The notes below the pieces were generated by a model, which searched no databases, was not told the DNA's origin, and saw only the letters and a list, made by a program, of their open reading frames with translations. Source: Calothrix sp. NIES-2100 (lineage in GTDB: Bacteria > Cyanobacteriota > Cyanobacteriia > Cyanobacteriales > Nostocaceae). From it: a stretch of 64,000 bases of DNA. Positions 1-6,985 of the stretch are shown one piece after another. The stretch spans positions 3,821,421 to 3,885,420 of the forward strand of contig NZ_AP018178.1 in assembly GCF_002368195.1 (NCBI RefSeq), read 5' to 3'. The translations under genes and the position numbers were made by a program. Every line of letters begins with the position of its first letter. Positions within the stretch are counted from its first letter, which is position 1.

Positions 1-1
1 G

Positions 2-115
2 GCGATCGCGCGTCAACTAGTAGAACTACACGGCGGTACAATTGAAGCAGCCAGTGCAGGAATTGGGCGAGGCGCAACGTTTACTGTTAAATTGCCTTTG
101 ATAATGTCAGCTTAG
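2..115 (+). CDS. Sensor histidine kinase, C-terminal fragment (gene enters from the left edge)
   Basis: An open frame from the first bases ends at TAG 113-115 and encodes 37 residues. It reads as the last part of a HATPase_c domain: an AIARQLVELHGG segment followed by a G-x-G-A-T-F-T-V-K-L-P strand, the usual C-terminal end of histidine kinases. The same segment occurs at the end of the kinase at 879-1919, so the two are paralogues in tandem. Only the tail is in the window, so the sensor domains and ligand cannot be judged. Confidence 0.75.
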   Translation, partial: AIARQLVELHGGTIEAASAGIGRGATFTVKLPLIMSA

Positions 116-134
116 ACCGTTAACGCTACAAGTT

Positions 135-216
135 AGACCGCTCCCGTTTGTTGTCAGACCGCTCCCGTTTGTTGCCAGACCGCTCCCGTTTGTTGCCAGA
201 CCGCTCCCGTTTGTTG
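135..216. repeat. Four-copy 21-bp tandem repeat
   Basis: Four near-identical direct copies start at 135, 156, 177 and 198, each reading AGACCGCTCCCGTTTGTTG plus two spacer bases (TC, CC, CC). It begins 19 bp after the kinase stop codon. The period is a multiple of three, but no open frame or start supports coding. There are no unique spacers, so it is not a CRISPR array. Confidence 0.9.
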
Positions 217-225
217 ACCGAGGCA

Positions 226-256
226 ATTTTAGATTTTAGATTTTGGATTTTGGATT
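226..256. repeat. Heptanucleotide tandem repeat (ATTTTAG/ATTTTGG)
   Basis: Two ATTTTAG units followed by two ATTTTGG units and a partial copy. Short tandemly repeated heptamers like this are a well known feature of heterocystous cyanobacterial genomes. No gene lies here. Confidence 0.75.
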
Positions 257-295
257 AAATCTAAGGGAACTCCAAAAAATAAATTATGCCAAATT

Positions 296-526
296 GTAGG
301 GGCGGGGTTACCCCCATACGTGTCAACTTAACGTGAAACCCGCTTGGTGACAAGGTTTCGCCCTCACCCCCAGCCCCTCTCCCCAGGGGAGAGGGGAGCT
401 AGAGATCCAATTCCCCTTCTCCCTGGGGAGAAGGGGTTAGGGGATGAGGGCGAGAGGGTTTTGCACAACGCCTGCCCTATATAGCTTTTAGCTTAAGTTG
501 ACACCAATGGGTTACCCCGCCCCTAC
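296..526. mobile_element. MITE-like palindromic element of about 231 bp
   Basis: The ends are imperfect inverted repeats: GTAGGGGCGGGGTTACCCC on the left (296-314) against the complement of GGGTTACCCCGCCCCTAC on the right (509-526). Inside them is a perfect 12-bp inverted pair, GTGTCAACTTAA at 320-331 and TTAAGTTGACAC at 493-504. A further GC-rich pair, built on CCCTCTCCCC / GGGGAGAGGG-type blocks, lies between about 360 and 450. No open frame resembles a transposase, so this fits a non-autonomous element or large dispersed palindrome. Confidence 0.55.
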
Positions 527-848
527 GAGTTGCGGGTTTGGTAGGTTAATGATTGGAATATTTTTTTATTTGGAAGTCCCTAAAATCTAGAATCTAAAAA
601 AGGTTACAAGCCTCTCCCTTTAGGGAGATGAAAAATAAAAAGAAATCGTTGCTGCAATCCCAGTCCTTATAGGGAGAGGTCAATCCAAAATCGTAAATCC
701 AAAATCTAAAATCGAGTGACCTCCTAGAATTGTAAATAACACGATCGCCATATAGCCAAATCGATAAATGCTATGCAACGACCTCAAAGAGAAACAGTAA
801 CGTTAGAAGGATTTCTCTCCCCCTTCCCCTTTACCCCTTACCCCCTCC
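527..848. other. Non-coding stretch with degenerate repeats
   Basis: No supported gene. It carries a facing CCTCTCCCTTTAGGGAGA / TAGGGAGAGG pair near 611-682, AATCCAAAAT-type heptamer relics near 685-715, and a C+T-rich low-complexity tract at about 813-849 (TCTCCCCCTTCCCC and similar) that abuts the receiver domain of the next gene. No promoter could be assigned. Confidence 0.5.
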
Positions 849-878
849 CGTGTCCTCATCGTCGATGACAATGCTGAT

Positions 879-1919
879 ATGCGCGATTACCTAACACGGA
901 TATTAAGCGAACATGTTGAAGTTGAAGCGGTTGCTGATGGGGCGGCGGCGCTGGCGGCGGTAAATGAGCGATCGCCAGATTTGGTTCTAAGTGATGTGAT
1001 GATGCCAGGATTAGACGGCTTTGAATTATTGCAAGCATTACGGGCTGATGCGCGCACAAAAGAAATACCGATTATTCTGCTTTCTGCCCGGGCTGGGGAA
1101 GAATCGGTAATTGAAGGACTTGTTGCTGGGGCTGACGATTACCTAATCAAACCCTTTTCAGCTACCGAACTTGTCACCCGTGTTAACGCCTATCTGCAAT
1201 TGGCACATCTGCGCGCTGAAACTCTCCACTTAGAAAGAACAATTAACCGCAGAAAAGATGAGGTACTCTCAACAGTTTCTCACGAACTGAATACGCCCCT
1301 AGTTGCTATTCTCGGTTGGACGCGCTTAATGCGTAGCAGACCGCCTAACCCAGCTATGCTGACGAAAGCGCTCTTAACGATAGAACGTAATGCTACTCTG
1401 CAAGCCAAACTTGTGCAAGATTTGCTGGATATCTCGCGGATTACTGCGGGTAAAATTCACTTGAATTTAGAGCCAGTCGAACTGCAAGGGGTGATTGAAA
1501 ATGCGATCGCTACAGTACGCCAATGTGAAACTAAAGACATTCGCCTAGATTGCCAGCTTGCTCCATCACCAACGATAGTACAAGGCGACCCAGAAAGATT
1601 ACAACAAATCATCTTAAATTTACTGACTAATGCTGTTAAATTTACACCAGAAGGCGGCAGAATTGAAATTAATCTACAAACTAATGAAAATCAAGCCCAG
1701 ATTATAGTCAGCGATACTGGCTGCGGCATAGATAGCGAGGTTTTACCGTATATCTTTGATACCTTCCGGCAAGCATACGGCGTAAAGAAAGGACTAGGGT
1801 TAGGACTTGCGATCGCTCGTAGCTTAGTCGAACTCCACAGCGGTACTATCCACGCCGAAAGCCCAGGGATTGGACAAGGTGCAACTTTTATTGTCAAATT
1901 CCCGTTGATTGGTAGCTAA
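879..1919 (+). CDS. Response regulator receiver-histidine kinase, apparently 5'-truncated
   Basis: The 346-residue protein has a receiver domain (residues 1 to about 110; phosphoacceptor Asp in LSDVMMPG, Lys in LIKPF), a HisKA domain with the phospho-His in SHELNTPL (about 137), and HATPase_c with N-box NLLTNAVKF, DTGCGI and GLGLGLAIA. The frame stays open upstream to 807, and codons 849-878 encode RVLIVDDNAD, the missing first strand and acidic pocket of the receiver. There is no ATG/GTG/TTG there, and before it comes a C+T-rich repeat. So homology starts before the first usable start, suggesting the gene lost its 5' part. In relatives such receiver-kinase units sit inside longer hybrid kinases. 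It may be a remnant; phosphotransfer would be impaired if translation starts at 879. Confidence 0.75.
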   Translation: MRDYLTRILSEHVEVEAVADGAAALAAVNERSPDLVLSDVMMPGLDGFELLQALRADARTKEIPIILLSARAGEESVIEGLVAGADDYLIKPFSATELVTRVNAYLQLAHLRAETLHLERTINRRKDEVLSTVSHELNTPLVAILGWTRLMRSRPPNPAMLTKALLTIERNATLQAKLVQDLLDISRITAGKIHLNLEPVELQGVIENAIATVRQCETKDIRLDCQLAPSPTIVQGDPERLQQIILNLLTNAVKFTPEGGRIEINLQTNENQAQIIVSDTGCGIDSEVLPYIFDTFRQAYGVKKGLGLGLAIARSLVELHSGTIHAESPGIGQGATFIVKFPLIGS

Positions 1920-2043
1920 CAGTTAATTTTTCTAGCCTTGCTCTCCCATACCAAGTTCCACTACGTTACACTTGGGTCTTCCCGCAAGGAGTGATAAAAA
2001 AATGATAAGCTACGCTTGTGAGATTAAATTGCTATAAAACGCT

Positions 2044-2313
2044 ATGGAAATCGTATTACCACCTGAATTAGAAGTTATAGTACAACGCCGAATTGACAGT
2101 GGTAAATACAACTCTGCTCTCGAAGTTATTTTCGCAGGAGTCCAACTCCTAGAACAGCAAGAAGATATTTATCAAGGGCGACTTTTAGAACTGCAACAAG
2201 AAGCGCGAATTGGATGGGAAGCTTCTTTACAAGGTAAAGTTGTTGATGGTTCGACGGCAATGGCACAAATTCGAGATAAAATACGTTCGCTTCATGGTGC
2301 TTCCGAAGAATGA
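2044..2313 (+). CDS. ParD-like type II antitoxin
   Basis: An 89-residue protein with an N-terminal ribbon-helix-helix-like start (MEIVLPPELEVIVQRRIDSGKYNSALEV), followed by the helical, acidic C-terminal arm typical of ParD/CC2985-family antitoxins. The family represses its own promoter and neutralises a ParE ribonuclease-fold toxin. Its stop overlaps the next start as ATGA at 2310-2313, the usual antitoxin-toxin coupling. The antitoxin frame is intact, whereas the toxin that follows is interrupted. Confidence 0.8.
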   Translation: MEIVLPPELEVIVQRRIDSGKYNSALEVIFAGVQLLEQQEDIYQGRLLELQQEARIGWEASLQGKVVDGSTAMAQIRDKIRSLHGASEE

Positions 2314-2618
2314 CCCCACAATTTAGTCTTACCGAGCCTGCGATTAAAGATATTGAGGAAATAGCAGATTAAATTGCAAAAAATACAGGCTTAGAGCAAT
2401 CTGAACGTTTTTTGAGTAAGTTAGACGCTAAATTTGCTAAAATTGCCCAATTTCCTAACCTTGGACGAAGACGTGACGAAATTCTGCCAGGGTTGCGTAG
2501 TCTCACAATCGATAACTACCTGATTCTCTACATGCCCATCGAACAAGATGTAGAGATTTTCCGTATTATCAGTGGATATCGAGATATTTCCGCCCTATTC
2601 GCTGAAGAAGACGATTAA
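2310..2618 (+). pseudogene. ParE-like toxin interrupted by a nonsense codon
   Basis: Starting at the overlapping ATG 2310, the frame gives 20 residues ending EEIAD, then TAA at 2370-2372, and resumes in the same frame as IAKNTGLEQSERFLSKLDAKF and on to the stop at 2616-2618. Fused, the two parts make a typical ParE of about 102 codons, with the conserved EIA(D/x)Y-I helix at the break and a C-terminal LTIDNYLILY strand. A single substitution of a Tyr codon (TAT/TAC to TAA) explains it. An alternative TTG start at 2412 could give a 68-residue tail lacking the first helix, which is unlikely to be toxic. No frameshift is needed. Confidence 0.75.
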
Positions 2619-2646
2619 AAGCTTTCAAGACAATTTTGAATTTATA

Positions 2647-3363
2647 TTATCCGACTTTCTCGGATTCAAACAATTCAATCACATCAGCAGCATGACGGGC
2701 GTGCATATCAAGCAGCCTCATCTCCCAGGGTAAAAATCGGCGAGGTTGACGGAAGTGTGTGGACAATACACCAACTAAAGTACCTTGACGAGTGGTTAGC
2801 GGCGTGGATTGAACAGCGCGATATCCTTGAGCCGCCGCGATCGCTCTGTGAGGAGCAAACTTTGGATCGACCTCGATATCTTCAATAATCACCGTTTCTC
2901 CAGAACGCAAGGCCCTGATACAGGGCGAATGTTCCGCGAGGCTAACTGTCTGCAAGTTATCGATGGAGCCTGCGTCAAAGCCGCGTTGAACTGCGAGCAG
3001 CAGAGTGCAGGTATCCCGGTTGAACAGATGAATGTAGCCCATATCTGTGCGGTGCATGGCGATCGCTCGCTCGAGTAAATTCTCTAGCGCGTCTTGCAGC
3101 ATCGGCGATAGCCGCAGCTGAGTGTTAAGTGGTGTTACTTTTTTGGGCTGCGCTTGAGATAAAGGATTTCCCTCACATACTAAGCTCACCAATAAAGGTG
3201 CGATCGCTTCCCGAGACAAAACTCGGTTAACACAACCAGTGGCGATCGCTGCTTCCGGCATACCATAAGCTACAGAACTGGCTTGATCCTGGGCGAGGAC
3301 AATGCCATGTTGCTCAGACACCGCACGCACACCTTCTGCACCGCCTTTACCTGTGCCTGTCAT
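2647..3363 (-). CDS. CheB methylesterase C-terminal fragment fused to a GAF domain
   Basis: The first ~65 residues match the end of CheB catalytic domains (MTGTGKGGAEGV, then LAQDQASSVAYGMP and AAIATG). The region from about 90 to 235 is a GAF domain (TDMGYIHLFN, VQSTPLTTRQG, GVLSTHF). Translating upstream of the ATG adds Ser-Ile-Val in frame before a stop, which continues the CheB strand, so the gene has lost its 5' portion. CheB-CheR-PAS-GAF-kinase hybrids are known in cyanobacteria, and this looks like an internal piece of one, lacking CheR and kinase. Probably a remnant, although the frame is open for 238 codons. Confidence 0.65.
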   Translation of the reverse strand: MTGTGKGGAEGVRAVSEQHGIVLAQDQASSVAYGMPEAAIATGCVNRVLSREAIAPLLVSLVCEGNPLSQAQPKKVTPLNTQLRLSPMLQDALENLLERAIAMHRTDMGYIHLFNRDTCTLLLAVQRGFDAGSIDNLQTVSLAEHSPCIRALRSGETVIIEDIEVDPKFAPHRAIAAAQGYRAVQSTPLTTRQGTLVGVLSTHFRQPRRFLPWEMRLLDMHARHAADVIELFESEKVG

Positions 3364-4076
3364 GACAATACTTTATATTCTACTTGTCTACGTAATTAAG
3401 AGAAATTAGTATTACTTTCCCACACCAGCTAGTTAAATTCGTGTACCATCAGTCAAGCAGAATATTTGTTGGCAGAGGTTTATTGTTAGAGAAGCAAACC
3501 CACAATAATTACATCATCACCCTTTGGAGAGAACTATAGCATTAAGAATTATTACCTAAGGAAAATGGATCGGCTATGGGAATGAGCAGGCATCAAAGCT
3601 GTAAGTTCCATCATATACCAACAACCTGGCGCGATCGCATTACCGCAGATGAAACTAGCTTCTTTAAGCTAGACGCTAGACGCTATCACCGATGATTCCC
3701 CAATCGAATAGTACCTTTTGGGGCAATTATCAATTTTGACGAACCGCGCGATCGCTTTGCGCTTTACTCAAGTTTTGTTGTCAATATGCCTAAGGCATTA
3801 AATTTTGCGTGATTAATTCCTAATTTGTATTGAAATTAAAGCATAGAGCATCAGACTATTGATATAGTTGCTGTCTAATATTATTTCCGAAAATTATTGA
3901 AATCAATATATTCTGACTAAAGTCACCAACACATCCATGACTTTAGTCACAGTTAAAGTATACATAATATCCAAATTCATTGTTAAAGTAATAAAAGTTA
4001 ACAATGAAAATTATTTTTTAATTTCCATTGCAGCTGATGATTGCCTGTTCTGATTCTGAGATTAATTCTGTGTTCT
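3364..4076. other. Intergenic stretch with no recognised gene
   Basis: No supported open frame on either strand. It has scattered GCGATCGC-type octamers (near 3633 and 3751), a CTAGACGCTAGACGCTA direct duplication near 3670, and becomes AT-rich from about 3780 towards the amidotransferase gene. The promoter of that gene presumably lies in 3900-4076, but I cannot assign boxes with confidence. Confidence 0.5.
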
Positions 4077-4874
4077 ATGTGTAGATTAATTGGCTATCTT
4101 GGTAACAGCATTAAATTGAATGAATTGTTGTATGAGGAAGAACATTCTCTGGAAAAACAAAGTTATCAACCTTTGGAATTAAAGTCTGGAGTAGTGTGTG
4201 CAGACGGTGTTGGTGTAGGCTGGTACGACGAAGCGGGGAAATCATTTATTTACCGGAACACAATCCCACTGTGGAACGATCCAAACTTAAAAGAGTTAAG
4301 CCAATATGTACAAACTAATTGTACTTTAGGCTATGCCCGACTAACTGGAATAGGCGAATCACTGGACATTAGTAACTGTCAACCATTCCGTAATGGCAAA
4401 CTTTTGTTTGTTCATAATGGACAAATATCTAACTTTCAACAGACGCTTTATAGACCAATACGTGATAGCCTTTCTGATAGTACATACAATTTAATCAAAG
4501 GTATGACTGACTCAGAACACATCTTTGCTTTTCTAGTAGAAATGTGGCAGTCATATCCCGATAGTAATCTTTTGTCAGCCTTACGTATTACCTTAGAAAA
4601 GTTGACTGTTTTAGCGCAAAAATATGATACCAGCTTTAGTGCGAATATAATTGTTAGCGATGGTCAAGCAATTGCCGCAGTTCGCTATGCCTATGATACA
4701 CAAGCGCCCACACTTTATTGGTCTAGTGATGCGGTGAATAACCCCAGCCGAATTATTATTGCATCTGAACCTTTATCCCAAAACAACTGGATACCTTTTG
4801 CTGAACAAAGTGCTTTATCGGTTGAAGCCGATTCATTAGTGCCAAAAATTAGCCTCTTGGCAAAATATTCCTAA
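4077..4874 (+). CDS. egtC: Class II glutamine amidotransferase, EgtC-like
   Basis: A 265-residue protein starting MCRLIGYLG. Cys2 is the N-terminal nucleophile of class II (Ntn) amidotransferases, exposed by removal of Met, which is why this ATG is chosen over a TTG 36 bp upstream. GYARLTGIG, the NCQPF motif and FVHNGQISNF are the conserved glutamine-site segments of the EgtC/YafJ group. EgtC removes gamma-glutamate from the hercynyl-gamma-glutamylcysteine sulfoxide intermediate of ergothioneine synthesis. No egtB or egtD is in the window, so the ergothioneine assignment rests on family resemblance; a generic YafJ-like amidohydrolase is the alternative. Confidence 0.7.
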   Translation: MCRLIGYLGNSIKLNELLYEEEHSLEKQSYQPLELKSGVVCADGVGVGWYDEAGKSFIYRNTIPLWNDPNLKELSQYVQTNCTLGYARLTGIGESLDISNCQPFRNGKLLFVHNGQISNFQQTLYRPIRDSLSDSTYNLIKGMTDSEHIFAFLVEMWQSYPDSNLLSALRITLEKLTVLAQKYDTSFSANIIVSDGQAIAAVRYAYDTQAPTLYWSSDAVNNPSRIIIASEPLSQNNWIPFAEQSALSVEADSLVPKISLLAKYS

Positions 4875-5039
4875 TTTCGCTGACATAAAATGTAGGAATT
4901 TAAATGTAGGGGAGCCAGCGCCGTGCTTTGGTTCCCAAAGTTGAGGCGACTGGCGTTGTGTTGTCTCACGGAGTAAACGCACCATTAACGATTGAAGATA
5001 CCGTACCAATAGCAGTAAGGGAGCATCCCACTTTTTCAA

Positions 5040-5160
5040 AATCTAACAATCTTCCGTCATTGCGAGGAGGAACGACGTAGGCGGAGCCTTCCCGAAGGGT
5101 AGCAATCGCAATAGCTGGGATTGCTTCGTTCCTCTCTTAGAGACGCTACGCGAACGCAAG
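5040..5160. repeat. Dispersed repeat block ahead of a truncated gene
   Basis: Contains GTCATTGCGAGGAGGAACGA, a GGCGGAGCCTTCCCGAAGGG palindrome and GAGACGCTACGCGAACGC. These are short repeats found in many copies in Nostocales; the last resembles sequence inserted in the NRPS gene at 50119-50160 and the block at 63480-63560. The coding-like frame of the downstream membrane protein begins right at its right edge. Confidence 0.6.
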
Positions 5161-5511
5161 GATAAATGGCTGTCAATTTTTGATCGTCAAAGCACAGGAG
5201 TTAGTCTTTTAGTAGCGACGATTGTTTTGTTCAGCTATGCAATAATCGCGGGAAATTGGGAAAATTATATTCAGCAGTTCTTAAACAGACCTTTTATTCA
5301 CCTCATTAGTCTTGATTTTTGTCTGATGTGCTTAATATTTCTAATTACTTCCTTATTTGATGATGATATGGCACGTCGAGGAATCAAAGATAAACGTATT
5401 TTTTGGGCTGTTGCGCTTGTACCATTGTTTGGACCACTCATATATTTGTGTTTGCGTCCGTCATTACCAGAAACATCCACCTATATTCCTGAAGAACTGG
5501 CATCGACGTAG
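5161..5511 (+). pseudogene. Membrane protein gene lacking its 5' end
   Basis: The frame ending TAG 5509-5511 reads back in coding-like sequence to DKWLSIFDRQSTGVSLLVATI at about 5161, where it runs into the dispersed repeat. No ATG lies in this part; a TTG at 5227 gives 94 residues. There are three hydrophobic segments (around SLLVATIVLFSYAII, LISLDFCLMCLIFLI and IFWAVALVPLFGPLIYL), with the basic-acidic DDDMARRGIKDKR loop between the last two. I do not recognise a function. The likely history is repeat insertion or deletion removing the start. Confidence 0.5.
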
Positions 5512-5855
5512 TAAAAAAAAATACATATTCTGCTCGTGATACTTGCGTTCCGCTTCGCTAACGCTAATGTATAAGTATTTGATATATTTTTTCACTAAAA
5601 ATCTTAAAGCCTCTTGGTGCAAAAGTCAATCAAGAAGCATAAATATTTTGACATCAGGGTGACAGTTTTTTTTTCGGAATAATCTCCAAAAAGCTTGAAT
5701 AATAAGCACTTACATTAAAATCACTCGAACAATCTATTCATATAGTGTCATGATATTTTCAGAAAAAGTTGAGAAGTATTCGCAATATCCTATAATTTGC
5801 AATTGACAGAATATCTCAATTTGACTGAAACCTAAAAAATTGAACCAAAGGATCT
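5512..5855. promoter_or_regulatory. AT-rich upstream region of exbB
   Basis: This stretch of 344 bp precedes exbB and must carry its promoter if the gene is not read through from upstream. It is very AT-rich from 5560 on. An AAAGGA ribosome-binding sequence sits about 8 nt before the ATG at 5856. GAGAAGTATTCGCAATATC near 5770 is only a weak match to a Fur-type palindrome. No clear terminator was found. Confidence 0.3.
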
Positions 5856-6512
5856 ATGGGGATAAAAGACTTATTTGCCGCAGGTGGGATAGTAATGTGG
5901 CCTCTGCTTGCGTTCTCTGTGGTGGCGCTAGCTTTGATTGTTGAGCGTGTGCGGTTTTGGTATCGAGTTAATACCCGCCAAGCCAAGGTAGTACGAGAGA
6001 TTCTCAATCTTTACCGGATGGATAATGTGGTGGGAGCAATTGAAAAATCCCGTCAAAATGCGAATTTACCAATTCCCCGGATTTTCCTTGCAGCGTTGGA
6101 ATTGGAAGAACCGACTCCAGAAGAGTTTCGCTTGGCTTTGGAAAGTGAAGCTCAAGCAGAACTACCGATTCTCAAGCGTTTCAACACAATTTTTGAGACA
6201 ATCATCGGACTTTCACCACTGTTTGGATTATTAGGTACAGTACTGGGATTGATTGTGTCATTTGCTTCTCTAAATCTTGGTGATGTCGGTGGGACAAAAA
6301 CAGCAGGTGTGACATCGGGGATAAGTGAAGCGCTGGTTTCGACAGCTTCCGGCTTAATTGTGGCAATTTTCACACTTTTCTTTGCTAACGGTTTTCGAGG
6401 ATTGTATCAGCGTCAAACTGGATTGATTCAGGAATATGGTGGGCAATTAGAACTGTTGTATCGCCGTCGTTATGAACGAGGAGGAGAAAAAGTCTATGCG
6501 TCTACAAGATGA
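5856..6512 (+). CDS. exbB: ExbB/TolQ-family proton channel subunit
   Basis: A 218-residue inner-membrane protein. An N-terminal helix (GIVMWPLLAFSVVALALIVERV, residues about 9-30) is followed by a cytoplasmic stretch and two C-terminal helices (around FETIIGLSPLFGLLGTVLGLIVSF and SGISEALVSTASGLIVAIFTLFF). The LLGTVLG and ALxxTAxGLxVAI patterns are hallmarks of the MotA/TolQ/ExbB family. With ExbD it would use proton-motive force to energise TonB-dependent receptors, here most plausibly the siderophore receptor at 53270-55984. It overlaps exbD by 17 bp. No tonB lies in the window. Confidence 0.9.
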   Translation: MGIKDLFAAGGIVMWPLLAFSVVALALIVERVRFWYRVNTRQAKVVREILNLYRMDNVVGAIEKSRQNANLPIPRIFLAALELEEPTPEEFRLALESEAQAELPILKRFNTIFETIIGLSPLFGLLGTVLGLIVSFASLNLGDVGGTKTAGVTSGISEALVSTASGLIVAIFTLFFANGFRGLYQRQTGLIQEYGGQLELLYRRRYERGGEKVYASTR

Positions 6513-6900
6513 ACCAGATATACCTGCACAGATCAATATTGTGCCGATGATTGACGTAATATTTGCAATTTTGACGTTTTTCATCATGTCCACCTTGTTT
6601 CTGACGCGCCAAGAAGGATTACCCGTCAACTTACCCCAAGCTGCAACTTCCCAACAGTCGCAAGTCCCCACCAAAATTACAGTGACAGTCGAATCCAACG
6701 GCAAAATTAGCTTGAATAAACAGCCGACAACAGTTGATGCGTTAACTGAACAGCTACGTACTTTAATTGGTTCAACCCCAGAAGCAATTGTTGTGATTAA
6801 CGCCGATCGCAAAGTTGAACATGGTGAGATTGTCACAATTATGGATCAAGTGCGTCAAGTTAAAGGTGCAAGGTTAGCGATCGCGACTCAAAAGCCATAA
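6496..6900 (+). CDS. exbD: ExbD/TolR-family protein
   Basis: A 134-residue protein with a short cytoplasmic N-terminus, one membrane helix (about residues 14-36, INIVPMIDVIFAILTFFIM) and a periplasmic domain. The Asp in PMIDVIF is the conserved proton-translocating residue of ExbD/TolR. ATG 6496 is preferred over an upstream ATG at 6472 because AGGAGG at 6479-6484 sits 11 nt before it and the protein then begins as typical ExbDs do. It is the partner of ExbB just upstream. The stop at 6898-6900 is followed at once by heptamer repeats and the acylase gene. Confidence 0.9.
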   Translation: MRLQDEPDIPAQINIVPMIDVIFAILTFFIMSTLFLTRQEGLPVNLPQAATSQQSQVPTKITVTVESNGKISLNKQPTTVDALTEQLRTLIGSTPEAIVVINADRKVEHGEIVTIMDQVRQVKGARLAIATQKP

Positions 6901-6905
6901 ATGGG

Positions 6906-6945
6906 CATTTGTCATTTGTCATTTGTCATTTGTCATTTGTCATTG
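6906..6945. repeat. GTCATTT heptanucleotide tandem repeat
   Basis: Four perfect GTCATTT units (6911-6938) with partial copies on both sides, between exbD and the acylase. The same heptamer array recurs at 55991-56046 before the PepSY gene, and both are followed by a similar CTTCCTTGTCCCC tract. Confidence 0.85.
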
Positions 6946-6985
6946 GTCTTCCTTGTCCCCGTCTCTCCAGCGTTCTTTCCCAATC

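Noticed and set aside
135..216. Direct repeats as a possible CRISPR array
   Set aside because: Copies are adjacent with 2-nt spacers only and no cas genes are near; this is a simple tandem repeat.
2412..2618. Independent small gene of 68 codons
   Set aside because: It is the same-frame remainder of the interrupted ParE toxin, with only a TTG start inside a conserved helix.
6923..6985. Upstream start for the acylase
   Set aside because: The extra 21 residues are encoded by the heptamer repeat and adjoining low-complexity DNA and precede the signal peptide.
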